This document shows positions 8,715 to 17,090 of a stretch of 64,000 nt of DNA, one piece after another. The stretch's first letter is position 1. Each line of letters begins with the position of its first letter. Made by a program: the position numbers and the translations under genes. The notes beneath the pieces were generated by a model, which was not told the origin of the DNA, searched no databases, and saw only the letters and a list, made by a program, of their open reading frames with translations. This DNA comes from Acidobacteriota bacterium (lineage in GTDB: Bacteria; Acidobacteriota; Terriglobia; Terriglobales; Acidobacteriaceae): positions 1-64,000 of the forward strand of contig JAJZGF010000006.1 of the NCBI GenBank assembly GCA_021805025.1, written 5' to 3'.

Positions 8715-9487
8715 GGGATCCTCATGGGAATGCCGGCCTGGGCGAGCTCGGCCTTGAGGACGCGCGAGCTGGTGACGCCGAAGTGAAAGATGGAAGCGGC
8801 GAGAGCTGCGTCGGCCTTGCCGCGGGTGAAGACATCGGTAAAGTGTGCGACGGTGCCTGCGCCGCCGGAGGCGATAACGGGGATGGAGACGGCCTGGCTG
8901 ACGGCTGCGGTGAGCTCGCAGTCAAATCCCGCCCGTGTCCCGTCGGAGTCCATGGAGGTGAGCAGGATCTCCCCGGCGCCGCGCTGTTCAGCCTCGCAGG
9001 CCCACTCGACGACGCGACGGCCGGTGACTTTGCGGCCGCCCTGGACGAGGACCTGCGCATCGCGGATGGGGTCGGCTGCGGCGGGATCGCGGCGTGCGTC
9101 GATGGCGACGACGACGGCCTGTGCGCCGAAGCTGGAGCCGATGGCGGTGATGAGTGCGGGATAGGCGAGGGCGGCGGAGTTGACGCTGACCTTGTCTGCG
9201 CCGGCGTCGAAGACCTGCTCGGCGTCGCGCGCGGAGCGGATGCCGCCACCGACGCAGAAGGGGACAAAGAGCTCGCGGGCCGCGCGGCGCACGGTGTCGA
9301 GCAGAGTGGCACGGCCTTCGTGCGTGGCGGTGATGTCGAGGAGGACGATCTCGTCGGCGCCTTCGCGGGCGTGGCGCGCGGCGAGCTCGGCAGGGTCACC
9401 GGCGTCGACAATGTCCACGAACTGAACACCTTTGACGACGCGGCCGGCGTGCACATCGAGGCAGGCGATGATGCGCTTGGTCAGCAT
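8708..9487 (-). CDS. hisF: HisF, imidazole glycerol phosphate synthase cyclase subunit
   Basis: A 259-residue TIM-barrel subunit that uses ammonia from HisH to turn PRFAR into imidazole glycerol phosphate and AICAR. The family start [20 protein letters not shown] (Asp in CLDV) is intact. Also present are [18 protein letters not shown] and [15 protein letters not shown] with the second catalytic Asp, and PVIASGGAG. Its start overlaps the hisH stop by 7 bp and its stop overlaps hisA, fitting coordinated synthesis of the HisH-HisF complex. Confidence 0.95.
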   Translation of the reverse strand: MLTKRIIACLDVHAGRVVKGVQFVDIVDAGDPAELAARHAREGADEIVLLDITATHEGRATLLDTVRRAARELFVPFCVGGGIRSARDAEQVFDAGADKVSVNSAALAYPALITAIGSSFGAQAVVVAIDARRDPAAADPIRDAQVLVQGGRKVTGRRVVEWACEAEQRGAGEILLTSMDSDGTRAGFDCELTAAVSQAVSIPVIASGGAGTVAHFTDVFTRGKADAALAASIFHFGVTSSRVLKAELAQAGIPMRIPC

Positions 9488-10098
9488 GCGGCCTCCGGTT
9501 CGACGGCAAGAAAGTTGCGAAGAATTTTAAGGCCGGTCTCGCCGGATTTTTCCGGGTGGAACTGGGCGCCAAAGATATTGGCGCGTTCGATGGCGGAAGC
9601 AAAGGGCTCGATGTAGGTGGTGACGGCGGCGGTGTCTGCGGTGACGGGGGCTTTGTAGGAGTGGGTGAAGTAGACGAACGCGCCGGGCTCGACGCCTGCG
9701 AGGAGACGCGATGCGGGGCGCACATCGAGGGAGTTCCAGCCCACGTGCGGAATTTTTTCCTTGCTTTCAGAGAAGCGCGTGCAGGATTCAGGGAACGCGG
9801 CGAGGCCGGGCTGCTGCGGCGCTTCCGTTGATCCGGAGAAGAGCCATTGCATGCCGACGCAGATGCCGAGGAAGGGGACGCCGCGCGCAATGGCAGCGCG
9901 GATGACGGCGGTGAGGCCGGTGCGGTCGAGGCGCTCAGTGGCCTGGAAGTGGCCGACACCGGGAAGGACGATGCGTTCTGCGCGCTCGACCAGAGTGAGA
10001 TCGGAGTCCGTGACAGTCGGCTCGGCACCGAGGTGGCGCAAGGCCTTGAGGACAGAGGTCAAATTTCCTGCTTTGTAATCGATGACGGTTACACGCAT
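9481..10098 (-). CDS. hisH: HisH, imidazole glycerol phosphate synthase glutaminase subunit
   Basis: A 205-residue class I glutamine amidotransferase that feeds ammonia to HisF. The oxyanion/nucleophile region reads [14 protein letters not shown] with the catalytic Cys, and the His-Glu pair lies in [11 protein letters not shown] near the C-terminus. Its ATG shares one base with the hisB stop (TGATG). The amidotransferase is a separate protein and is not fused to HisF. Confidence 0.95.
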   Translation of the reverse strand: MRVTVIDYKAGNLTSVLKALRHLGAEPTVTDSDLTLVERAERIVLPGVGHFQATERLDRTGLTAVIRAAIARGVPFLGICVGMQWLFSGSTEAPQQPGLAAFPESCTRFSESKEKIPHVGWNSLDVRPASRLLAGVEPGAFVYFTHSYKAPVTADTAAVTTYIEPFASAIERANIFGAQFHPEKSGETGLKILRNFLAVEPEAAC

Positions 10099-10709
10099 CA
10101 GAGCAGGCCTTTCGTGGAGGGCAGCATTTTGCCGAGCTGCTTGTCACGGCTGCAGGCGACGCGAAGGGCGCGGGCGAAGGCCTTGAAGATGGCCTCAATC
10201 TTGTGGTGGTTGGAGCGGCCGTACATGGTTTTGACGTGGACGTTGGCGCGGGCGCCGCGGGCGAAGCCCTCGAAGAAATCCGTCACGAGCTCGGTTTGGA
10301 GATCGCCGACCAGTCGCGTGCGGACCTTGGTGTCAACGGCGAAGGCGGCGCGGCCGCTGAGGTCGACGGCGGCGATGGCGAGGGTCTCATCCATGGGCAT
10401 GAGGAAGTAGCCGGCGCGGAGGATGCCGCGCTTGTCGCCGAGGGCGCGGTCGAAGGCTTCGCCGAGCGCGATGCCGACGTCTTCGACGGTGTGGTGCTGA
10501 TCGACGTCGAGATCGCCCTTGCAGGTGAGATCGAGATCGAAGGCGCCGTGGCGCGTGAAGAGCTCGAGCATGTGATCGAAGAAGCGGATGCCGGTGGAGA
10601 CCTTGTAACGGCCCTGGCCTTCAAGGGTGAGGCGAATGGCGATCTTCGTCTCAGTGGTGTTGCGCTCGAAGGCGGCGGTGCGCGGCTTGGACTTGGGTGC
10701 TTTGCTCAT
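10098..10709 (-). CDS. hisB: HisB, imidazoleglycerol-phosphate dehydratase
   Basis: A 203-residue monofunctional dehydratase that makes imidazole-acetol phosphate. The two metal-binding motifs HHTVEDVG and [10 protein letters not shown] are present, as is [13 protein letters not shown]. There is no N-terminal HAD phosphatase domain, so histidinol-phosphate phosphatase must be encoded elsewhere. It begins 8 bp after hisC ends and shares one base with hisH. Confidence 0.95.
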   Translation of the reverse strand: MSKAPKSKPRTAAFERNTTETKIAIRLTLEGQGRYKVSTGIRFFDHMLELFTRHGAFDLDLTCKGDLDVDQHHTVEDVGIALGEAFDRALGDKRGILRAGYFLMPMDETLAIAAVDLSGRAAFAVDTKVRTRLVGDLQTELVTDFFEGFARGARANVHVKTMYGRSNHHKIEAIFKAFARALRVACSRDKQLGKMLPSTKGLL

Positions 10710-10717
10710 GATGTCTC

Positions 10718-11803
10718 TCAGTGGGCCCGGAGGGCGGCGATGGTCGTGTTGAGGGCTTCGACGGCCTGCTGCATCTGCTGGCGCGTGCCGATCGTGATGC
10801 GGACACAGCCGTCGCAGCCGGGGTCGCTGGAGCGGTCGCGGACGAGGACGCCGGCGTCGCGCATACGGCGGGTGAACTCGGCGTGCTGCGGGCCGATGTC
10901 GACGAGGACGAAGTTGGCGTGGCTGGGCCAGCGGCGAAGATGCGCGGCGTCGAGCGCGGCTTCAAATTCGGCGCGCGCGGCGAGGACTTCGCCGGTGTAC
11001 CAGTCGATGTAGGGCTGATCGGCGAGCGCGGCGGGCAGGCAGGCGAGCGCGATGGAGTTGACGCTGTAAGGCGAGAGAACGCGGCGAATCCACTGCATGA
11101 ATTCGACCGGCCCAGCGAGCACACCGAGGCGCAGGCCGGCGAGGCCGTAGGCCTTGGAGAAGGTGCGCGCGACGATGAGATTCGGAACTTTCCCGATGAG
11201 GTCGAGGACGGTTTCGCCGTGGAAGTGGTAATAGGCCTCATCGATGAGAATGACCGCCTGCGGCGCGCTGCGGGCGATTTCGAGAATCTGCGCGCGCGAG
11301 ACGATGGAGCCTGTGGGGCTGTTGGGGTTGGCGATGGCGATGATCTTCGTGCGCGGGGTGATGGCGGTACGGAGCGGCTCGAAAGGAAATGCAAAATCAT
11401 TCGCAGCCTGCACAGCGACGACACGCGCGTCAGTGGATGAGGCGTAGACCTCATACATGGTGTAGGTGGGGACGGCCAGAAGCAGCTCGTCGTCGGAGTC
11501 GAGGAAGGCTTGAAAGAGGACGTGAATGGCTTCATCGACGCCGTTGGTGAGCGCGAGCTGCGCGGGTTCGAGGCCGAGATAGGACGCGACGACGGCTTCG
11601 ATGGGTTCGCGCTCGGGGTAGCGCGTGAGCTCGCCTGTGGAGATGCGGGCGAGCACTTCGCGGACTTTGGGCGAGCAGGCGAGCGTGTTCTCGTTGAAGT
11701 CGAGACGGAGCGCGTCACGGCTGCCGAGCGGAGGGTGATACTCCTTCATGGCGCGGACGCGGGCGCGGGGTGCGGGAGAGATCGTGGTGAGGAATTCGGT
11801 CAA
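10718..11803 (-). CDS. hisC: HisC, histidinol-phosphate aminotransferase
   Basis: A PLP-dependent fold-type I enzyme converting imidazole-acetol phosphate to histidinol phosphate. Motifs include LDFNENTL (substrate), [18 protein letters not shown] and the PLP lysine in [16 protein letters not shown]. The open frame reaches back to 11839, but a strong SD (AAAGGAG, complement of 11811-11817) sits seven bases before a TTG at 11803. I therefore take that TTG as the start (361 residues). It is separated from hisD by a gap of about 180 bp containing a REP-like hairpin, the only sizeable break in the operon. Confidence 0.9.
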   Translation of the reverse strand: MTEFLTTISPAPRARVRAMKEYHPPLGSRDALRLDFNENTLACSPKVREVLARISTGELTRYPEREPIEAVVASYLGLEPAQLALTNGVDEAIHVLFQAFLDSDDELLLAVPTYTMYEVYASSTDARVVAVQAANDFAFPFEPLRTAITPRTKIIAIANPNSPTGSIVSRAQILEIARSAPQAVILIDEAYYHFHGETVLDLIGKVPNLIVARTFSKAYGLAGLRLGVLAGPVEFMQWIRRVLSPYSVNSIALACLPAALADQPYIDWYTGEVLAARAEFEAALDAAHLRRWPSHANFVLVDIGPQHAEFTRRMRDAGVLVRDRSSDPGCDGCVRITIGTRQQMQQAVEALNTTIAALRAH

Positions 11804-11853
11804 CGGGAACTCCTTTGAGTAAATGGCGTGGATGCGCATGCGAGAACAACCGC

Positions 11854-11904
11854 GGATCCTTCGACTGCGCAGCGCACAAGGCGCGCTGCTCCGCTCAGGA
11901 TGAC
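11854..11904. repeat. REP-like extragenic palindrome between hisD and hisC
   Basis: The segment GGATCCTTCGACTGCGCAGC, a short linker and GCGCGCTGCTCCGCTCAGGATGACA form an imperfect inverted repeat (ATCCT...AGCGC against GCGCGCTGCT...AGGAT). The composition resembles short palindromic repeats that I believe recur between genes in Acidobacteriaceae; no second full copy is in this window. Lying inside the his transcript it could stabilise or partly terminate the mRNA. Confidence 0.5.
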
Positions 11905-11983
11905 AGAGGCGGGGAGAGGGTGGTGGCGTCCTGTCCCTTTGTACACAATGCGCAAGGACAGCGCCCGGCGAATGGATACGGAG

Positions 11984-13261
11984 TCAGTCACGGAGCCTCC
12001 TCGGATTCAATCGCGTGCGGATCGATTTGGCGTGGCCTGTGAGGCCTTCTGCCTGTGCGAGCAGCGCGGCGTGCGGGCCGAGGTCACGCATACCCTGTGC
12101 AGTGTATTCCTGCACGGTGATGAGCTTGACGAAGTCGTTGACGCTGAGGCCGCCGCGGACGCGGGCCATGCCGCCGGTGGGCAGCGTGTGGTTGGGCCCG
12201 GAGATGTAGTCGCCCATGGGCTGCGCAGACCAGCGGCCGACGAAGACGGAGCCAGCGTTGCGGACCCATTCGAGATCGGCGGCGGTGTCGACGGTGAGGT
12301 GCTCGGCGGCGATGCGGTTGGTGAGGTCGCGTGCTTCTTCAACGGAGGCAGCAACGAGGATGAGGCCGTTGCGGCGAAGGGACTCGCGCGCGACGGGGTT
12401 GTCGCGGCTCTGGCGCTTTGTCTCTGCGAGCACGGCGCGGGCCAGGTCGGTGCGCGTGGTGAGGAAGATGGCGAGGGCCTCAGGATCGTGCTCGGCCTGC
12501 GCGACGAGGTCGGAGGCCATGTCGGCGGGGTTGCCAGTGTCGCTGGTGATAAGAATTTCGGTAGGGCCGGCGAGCATGTCGATGGCGCAGTCAAAGGCGA
12601 CGAGGTGCTTGGCGGCGGTGACGTAGAGGTTGCCGGGCCCGACGATCTTGCTGACGCGAGGCAGACTGGGCGTGCCGTAGGCGAGGGCGGCGACGGCGTG
12701 CGCGCCGCCGAGGCGATAGAACTCGGTGATGCCGAGCATATGCGCGGCGGCGAGGGTCTCCGGCGCGGGTTTGGGGGAGACGGCGACGATGCGCTCGACG
12801 CCGGCAACCTGCGCGGGAATGACGGTCATGAGCAGCGTGGAAGGCAGCGGATGGCGGCCGCTCGGCACGTAGCAGCCGACTGAGGGAATGGGACGCACGA
12901 GCTGGCCGGTGACAAGGCCGGGGCGCGCGGCGCGGCTCCACGAGGCGGGAAGCTGACGTTTGGCGAAGGCGCGAATCTGCGCTGCGGCCGTGGACAGGGC
13001 CTTCCGCATTGCGGGTGTGATTGCATCCCAGGCCGCTGCCATCTCGTCCTTTGTGACGCGCAGTTGTGCAGAGTCGGCGAGGCCATCGAATTGCGCGGCG
13101 TATTTGAGAAGAGAGCGGTCGCCGCGCTTGCGCACATCGGTGACGATGCGGCGGACGGCGGGCAGAACGGTGTCCAGCGCCGCGCCGCCGCGTTGTTCGA
13201 GGGCGGCGATGGTTTCCGCCGCCGCACGAGCGCCGCGTCCTTTGGTTCGGATCAGCTTCAT
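11984..13261 (-). CDS. hisD: HisD, histidinol dehydrogenase
   Basis: A 425-residue zinc enzyme catalysing the last two oxidations, histidinol to histidine. Family landmarks are VGCYVPSGRHPLPSTLLMTVIPAQVAGV (written here in part), LGGAHAVAALAYGT, IVGPGNLYVTAAK, LAGPTEIL, VAQAEHDPEA, AEHLTVDT and GDYISGPNHTLPTGGMAR. It begins 13 bp after hisG ends. The length is normal for the family. Confidence 0.95.
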   Translation of the reverse strand: MKLIRTKGRGARAAAETIAALEQRGGAALDTVLPAVRRIVTDVRKRGDRSLLKYAAQFDGLADSAQLRVTKDEMAAAWDAITPAMRKALSTAAAQIRAFAKRQLPASWSRAARPGLVTGQLVRPIPSVGCYVPSGRHPLPSTLLMTVIPAQVAGVERIVAVSPKPAPETLAAAHMLGITEFYRLGGAHAVAALAYGTPSLPRVSKIVGPGNLYVTAAKHLVAFDCAIDMLAGPTEILITSDTGNPADMASDLVAQAEHDPEALAIFLTTRTDLARAVLAETKRQSRDNPVARESLRRNGLILVAASVEEARDLTNRIAAEHLTVDTAADLEWVRNAGSVFVGRWSAQPMGDYISGPNHTLPTGGMARVRGGLSVNDFVKLITVQEYTAQGMRDLGPHAALLAQAEGLTGHAKSIRTRLNPRRLRD

Positions 13262-13274
13262 TTTTCGTCTCCGC

Positions 13275-14153
13275 CTATAGCACCACTTTGTTGAGCGGGT
13301 ACTCGACGATGCCTGTGGCGCGCGCCGCCTTGAGCTTGGGAATAACGTCGCGTGCTACGCGCTCTTCAACGATGGTGTTGACCGCAACCCACTCAGAATT
13401 GCTGAGGTGCGAGACGGTGGGCGAGTTGAGCGCAGGGAGAACGGCGAGAACCTCGTCGAGATCGTCGCGCTTTACGTTGAGCATGAGGCCGACCTGTGAT
13501 TGTGCATCAATGGCTCCGCGCAGCATGAGAGCAATCTGGTTAATCTTTTCGCGCTTCCATGTGTCGGCGAGTGCTGCTTTGGCGGCGATCAGGTGAGTCT
13601 CGCTCTCCATCACGGTGTCGATGATTTTGAGGTGGTTGGCCTTGAGCGAACTTCCGGTCTCAGTGACTTCGACGATGGCGTCCGCGAGCATAGGCGGCTT
13701 GACTTCCGTAGCGCCCCAGCTGAACTCGACTTTGACGTTTACGCCCTTCTGCGCGAAGTAGCGCTTGGTGACTTCGACGAGTTCGGTGGCAATAATTTTG
13801 CCTTCGAGGTCTTCGGCGCGTTCAAAGCCGCTGGACTCGGGCACCGCGAGCACCCAGCGCACTTTGCGGCGGCTCTGCTTGGCATAAGTGAGAGTCGTAA
13901 CGCTGGTGACGTCAAGACCGCTCTCGACAACCCAGTCAATGCCGGTGAGCCCCGCGTCGAGGACGCCGTGATCGACGTAGCGGGCCATCTCCTGCGCGCG
14001 AATCAACATGCATTCGATGTCGCTGTCGTCGATGGAAGGAAAGTAGGAGCGGCCATCGGCGTAGATGTTCCAGCCGGCGCGCCTGAAAAGGGCGATGGTT
14101 GCATCCTGCAGGCTGCCCTTGGGCAAGCCGAGTCGAAGTTTGTTGTTAGCCAC
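13275..14153 (-). CDS. hisG: HisG, ATP phosphoribosyltransferase (long form)
   Basis: A 292-residue enzyme for the first committed step, joining ATP and [21 protein letters not shown] opens the catalytic domain. [12 protein letters not shown] and the PRPP-binding segment [17 protein letters not shown] follow. The C-terminal regulatory domain ([26 protein letters not shown]) is present, so this is the long, histidine-feedback-inhibited type and needs no HisZ. Its start overlaps the hisI stop by 8 bp. Confidence 0.95.
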   Translation of the reverse strand: MANNKLRLGLPKGSLQDATIALFRRAGWNIYADGRSYFPSIDDSDIECMLIRAQEMARYVDHGVLDAGLTGIDWVVESGLDVTSVTTLTYAKQSRRKVRWVLAVPESSGFERAEDLEGKIIATELVEVTKRYFAQKGVNVKVEFSWGATEVKPPMLADAIVEVTETGSSLKANHLKIIDTVMESETHLIAAKAALADTWKREKINQIALMLRGAIDAQSQVGLMLNVKRDDLDEVLAVLPALNSPTVSHLSNSEWVAVNTIVEERVARDVIPKLKAARATGIVEYPLNKVVL

Positions 14154-14511
14154 GGGCCGCCTCCGCTTTCTGATCTTCGATTGCGATGGGGCGTGTAAAG
14201 CAGCTCACCGTGCCTTCATGACAGACGAGGCCATCGCCTTCCACCTCGACGCGAAAGAGCAGCGTATCGTTGTCGCAGTCTGTCGAAGCTGAGACGATGC
14301 GCAGACGGTTGCCGCTGGTTTCGCCCTTCATCCAGAGCTTCTGACGGGTACGGCTCCAGAAGGTGACAAAGCCCGACTCCAGGGTCTTTGCATAGCTGGT
14401 GGGGTTGAGAAAGCCCAGCATGAGGACCTGGCCGGTGCGCGCATCCTGGACAATTCCGGGCACCAAACCATCCATCTTCTCAAAATCGATTGTTGCAGTT
14501 GTTTCGCTCAT
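14146..14511 (-). CDS. hisI: HisI, phosphoribosyl-AMP cyclohydrolase
   Basis: A 121-residue enzyme that opens the adenine ring of PR-AMP. It shows [18 protein letters not shown], the metal-binding CDNDTLLF and the zinc cysteines of [11 protein letters not shown]. It lacks the C-terminal HisE domain seen in HisIE fusions. A strong SD (AGAGGAG) stands two bases before the ATG. It is the first structural gene of the operon, about 40 bp after the attenuator terminator. Confidence 0.95.
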   Translation of the reverse strand: MSETTATIDFEKMDGLVPGIVQDARTGQVLMLGFLNPTSYAKTLESGFVTFWSRTRQKLWMKGETSGNRLRIVSASTDCDNDTLLFRVEVEGDGLVCHEGTVSCFTRPIAIEDQKAEAARG

Positions 14512-14552
14512 GACTCCTCTGGTAGTGACAGGTTGAAATGTTTACGCGCACA

Positions 14553-14587
14553 AACAAAAAGCCCGCGGCTTGATGGCCGGCGGGCTT
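14553..14587 (-). terminator. his attenuator terminator hairpin
   Basis: On the minus strand AAGCCCGC (14587-14580) pairs with GCGGGCTT (14566-14559), extended by GGC/GCC past one bulged C. The tract TTTTTGTTT (14561-14553) follows directly. This is a typical intrinsic terminator between the leader peptide and hisI. Its 5' arm contains CCGCCG (14583-14578), which can alternatively pair with CGGCGG in the leader (14639-14634) to form an antiterminator. Confidence 0.88.
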
Positions 14588-14613
14588 GCTTGGATCCTGA
14601 TCTCTCTGGCTGG

Positions 14614-14691
14614 TTAATTCAGTCCAGTGCAGTCCGCCGTCATGGAATGTCCATGATGATGGTGATGACCGTGATGGCGGTGGCTCTGCAT
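14614..14691 (-). CDS. hisL: his operon leader peptide
   Basis: A 25-codon ORF on the minus strand with nine His codons among codons 4-15 (HRHHGHHHHHGH). It ends 26 bp before a terminator that precedes hisI. This is the hallmark of histidine attenuation: ribosome stalling at His codons when charged tRNA-His is scarce permits antitermination. Early segment CACCGCC (codons 4-6, 14682-14676) can pair with GGCGG at codons 18-20, which can in turn pair with the terminator 5' arm. No SD is seen; the predicted transcription start is about six bases upstream, so the peptide may be translated nearly leaderless. Confidence 0.85.
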   Translation of the reverse strand: MQSHRHHGHHHHHGHSMTADCTGLN

Positions 14692-14703
14692 GGGTCTACA
14701 AGT

Positions 14704-14733
14704 AATGTAGTATCGCGTGCGGGCCAGTGTCAA
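14704..14733 (-). promoter_or_regulatory. his operon promoter
   Basis: On the minus strand a perfect -35 TTGACA (14733-14728) and a -10 TACATT (14709-14704) are separated by 18 bp. Transcription would begin at about 14697, just before the leader-peptide ATG at 14691. The -35 box overlaps the last codons of the upstream MscS-type gene. Confidence 0.7.
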
Positions 14734-16631
14734 CCGGCATTTGGCGAACTGCCGGCAGACGCGGTCTGCGAGATCGATGTCTTTAATGTTTCGCTGGGCT
14801 GTTCGCGCAGAACTTCGATGATTTGCTGGTTGAGGCGGTTGCGGACTTCGAAACGTTCCGATGCGCGAGTAACGTATCGGACCGAGGCATCCACGCCTGA
14901 AGAGGTCGGATGCATGTTGACCACCGGGGTTGCAGCGATGCGGCTGATGCCGTGGCCCCGGGTTCCCTGGCGCCACTCAATCTCGGCCTGGTGCACATTC
15001 TGTTGCGTCTCTTCGGTCACGACCTGAAGGATGTGATCGACCTTTGCATGCAGGTCATCCGTAGCTGGAATGCTGACGGTAATTTCATCCCACATCCACT
15101 GGCCGGCGGTGGAGAAGTTGAAGTATTGTCCGCGGATAGCGAAGCCGTTCATGAAACTGGTGCGACGGCCAGTCGGGAAGCCTTTATCGGCAAGGGTTTC
15201 CAGCATGGTTGTGCTCATGAGGCCGACGTCAATCACCTCACCGCCGATGCCGTTGATCTGCACCCAGTCTCCAACGTGAATGCCATTTTTGCCGATCAAG
15301 ACAAACCAGCCCAGGAAGGCGAGGATGAAGTCCTGCATGACGATGGTGATGCCGGCGGTGGCGAGACCGAGGATGGTGGTGGTCTGCTGCGGAGTTCCAA
15401 AGATGACGAGCAGAATCAGGATCACGCCGATGACCTGCGTACTCAATTCGAGGACGCTGCGGAGAGTATGCATCTGTCGTCGGTCGAGCGCGGGATGAGC
15501 AAGCAAGCGCCGGACAAGAGCATCGAGAAGGACCATGCAGAGAGCAATGAAGGTGATGAGTGCTACGGACTGGAGGATCAGGTGCAAGATGATCCGATGC
15601 TGCAGCCGGACTTGCGCAGACCACTTCGCGTAGACATGGGCGAGCTGTTGGCTGGTCTGGATGCGGTCATCGTAAATGCTCAGGATCTGGCGCTCGGCAC
15701 TATGATCCTTGAGGCTGGCCATCATCGACGCATGATCCCCCGGTTGGTGCGCGCCTGTGGCGGAACTTGCATCGACCTTGGCCTCCAGTGCATTGTGCTG
15801 CGCTATGAGCGTCGCGATATCGGCCTGGGTTTGCTTGAGGGCCTGCTGCAGCAACTGATAACGGTCACTTTGACTGGACCATGCTTCGAGTCGTGAGGCG
15901 AGTGTGCCGTGCTTTTTGAGAGAGACGACGGCGACCTGGGTGCCGCTTTGCACCTGGCTGTCGTACTGGCGCATGGATGCTTCATGCTCCGCGAGTTCAG
16001 CCTGGATCTCTATGCTTTTGTCGCCGGAGACGCGGTCCAGATCGCGCTGGGCATCTGTCAGCTCATCGGTATCCAGCCCGAGCTGAGCCTTGGCGACGTC
16101 GAGATCCCCGTTGCCGGCATCCGGCGTTGCGCTCGACTTGGACGAAGAGGTGGAACCGGACTTTGCGGTGAGGCTCTGCACGAGAGCCTGATCCTGCTGG
16201 ATGAGTTGATGAAGCTGAGCGATTCTGTTGGAGAGATCAAGCGCTCTGCCAGTAAGGGTGCGGTGCTGCGCGTCGAGGCTGGCGAGGCGCAACGCACAGG
16301 CAAATGCCTGATCCACATCGTGGTCTGCCAGGCGCTCGGCATCGCGGGCGAACTCCGCCTCCTCGGAAGAGACCGCTAACGGGGCGAGCGCCTGAGCAGT
16401 TTGCCAAGGACTTGTATCTACGAGGTCGGACCTGGTGGAAGGCGCCTGCCCTTTTGACATTCCGGGCAAAAAGGGCAGGTGCGCCATTGCATCGCGCGTG
16501 GTCCACGCGAAGAGAAGCGAGACGCTAAGAAGCGTAGCCAGCACTACGATGGAAATAATCCGCGTCTTGTCAAGGATGGTTGAAGACGCTTTGACGTCCG
16601 GTGATGGACCGCTCGGGGACGACGTTGCCAT
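14730..16631 (-). CDS. MscS-family mechanosensitive ion channel with long N-terminal coiled-coil region
   Basis: A 633-residue inner-membrane protein. It has one N-terminal helix (about 22-42), then a periplasmic, largely helical region to about 330 with predicted coiled coil (QLHQLIQQDQALVQSL, DELTDAQRDLDRV). A membrane block at about 345-460 and the MscS pore/beta domain (TTTILGLATAGITIVMQDFI, GDWVQINGIGGEVIDVGL) follow. The ATG at 16631 is chosen because TGGAG lies five bases upstream; the frame opens earlier at 16739. Members release solutes on hypo-osmotic shock. Its 3' end overlaps the his promoter. Confidence 0.82.
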   Translation of the reverse strand: MATSSPSGPSPDVKASSTILDKTRIISIVVLATLLSVSLLFAWTTRDAMAHLPFLPGMSKGQAPSTRSDLVDTSPWQTAQALAPLAVSSEEAEFARDAERLADHDVDQAFACALRLASLDAQHRTLTGRALDLSNRIAQLHQLIQQDQALVQSLTAKSGSTSSSKSSATPDAGNGDLDVAKAQLGLDTDELTDAQRDLDRVSGDKSIEIQAELAEHEASMRQYDSQVQSGTQVAVVSLKKHGTLASRLEAWSSQSDRYQLLQQALKQTQADIATLIAQHNALEAKVDASSATGAHQPGDHASMMASLKDHSAERQILSIYDDRIQTSQQLAHVYAKWSAQVRLQHRIILHLILQSVALITFIALCMVLLDALVRRLLAHPALDRRQMHTLRSVLELSTQVIGVILILLVIFGTPQQTTTILGLATAGITIVMQDFILAFLGWFVLIGKNGIHVGDWVQINGIGGEVIDVGLMSTTMLETLADKGFPTGRRTSFMNGFAIRGQYFNFSTAGQWMWDEITVSIPATDDLHAKVDHILQVVTEETQQNVHQAEIEWRQGTRGHGISRIAATPVVNMHPTSSGVDASVRYVTRASERFEVRNRLNQQIIEVLREQPSETLKTSISQTASAGSSPNAG

Positions 16632-16753
16632 GACTCCATTGTTACAGGAAACTTGTGCTTGAAATGCGTAAAAATTCGCGACTGCCGGCCCTTGCGCCGG
16701 ATTTCTTTGCGACGCGGGTTGCGATTCGTCGCGGAGCATTGGAGAATGCAGCT

Positions 16754-17086
16754 ATGCGCGCGCGGCTGCAAGTTGCGGCGTCGAGGATGGTGGTGTCCTG
16801 CGCCTGCGTGGCAGCCCTGTTGCAGGCAACCGCTCAAATGCAGGCCCGAGTACAAGCCGATGCAGGAGCAAAGCCGGCTGTGGCGCAGGAGGTGCGCGTT
16901 GATCTGAACCGCGCGAGCGTCGACGATCTACTGAAGCTTCCGGGGATGACGCGCACGTGGGCCGGCCGCATCGTGCGCTTCCGGCCCTACCGTGCGAAGA
17001 ATGAATTGCTGGATCGCGGCGTGCTTCCCAGCGAAGTGTATGCGCGCATCAAGGATTCCATTGTTGCGCATCGCGACAAGCCGTAG
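16754..17086 (+). CDS. Secreted ComEA-like helix-hairpin-helix protein
   Basis: About 110 residues from the ATG at 16754. A signal-peptide-like N-terminus (SRMVVSCACVAALLQATAQMQA) precedes one ComEA-type helix-hairpin-helix domain (VDLNRASVDDLLKLPGMTRTWAGRIVRFRPYR, quoted in part). ComEA proteins bind incoming DNA outside the inner membrane during natural transformation; related short HHH proteins of unknown role are also common. GGAG lies 12 bases upstream; an ATG at 16664 in the same frame would remove the obvious signal peptide. It is divergent from the MscS gene and convergent with the RND operon. Confidence 0.75.
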   Translation: MRARLQVAASRMVVSCACVAALLQATAQMQARVQADAGAKPAVAQEVRVDLNRASVDDLLKLPGMTRTWAGRIVRFRPYRAKNELLDRGVLPSEVYARIKDSIVAHRDKP

Positions 17087-17090
17087 ACGG

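Noticed and set aside
13500-14198. 232-codon ORF antisense to hisG
   Set aside because: Typical high-GC mirror frame; hisG is clearly real and the composition of this ORF follows from it.
14533-15027. 164-codon plus-strand ORF covering the his leader region
   Set aside because: It is antisense to the leader peptide and the 3' end of the MscS gene, has no SD and no family features; the minus-strand attenuator explains the region better.
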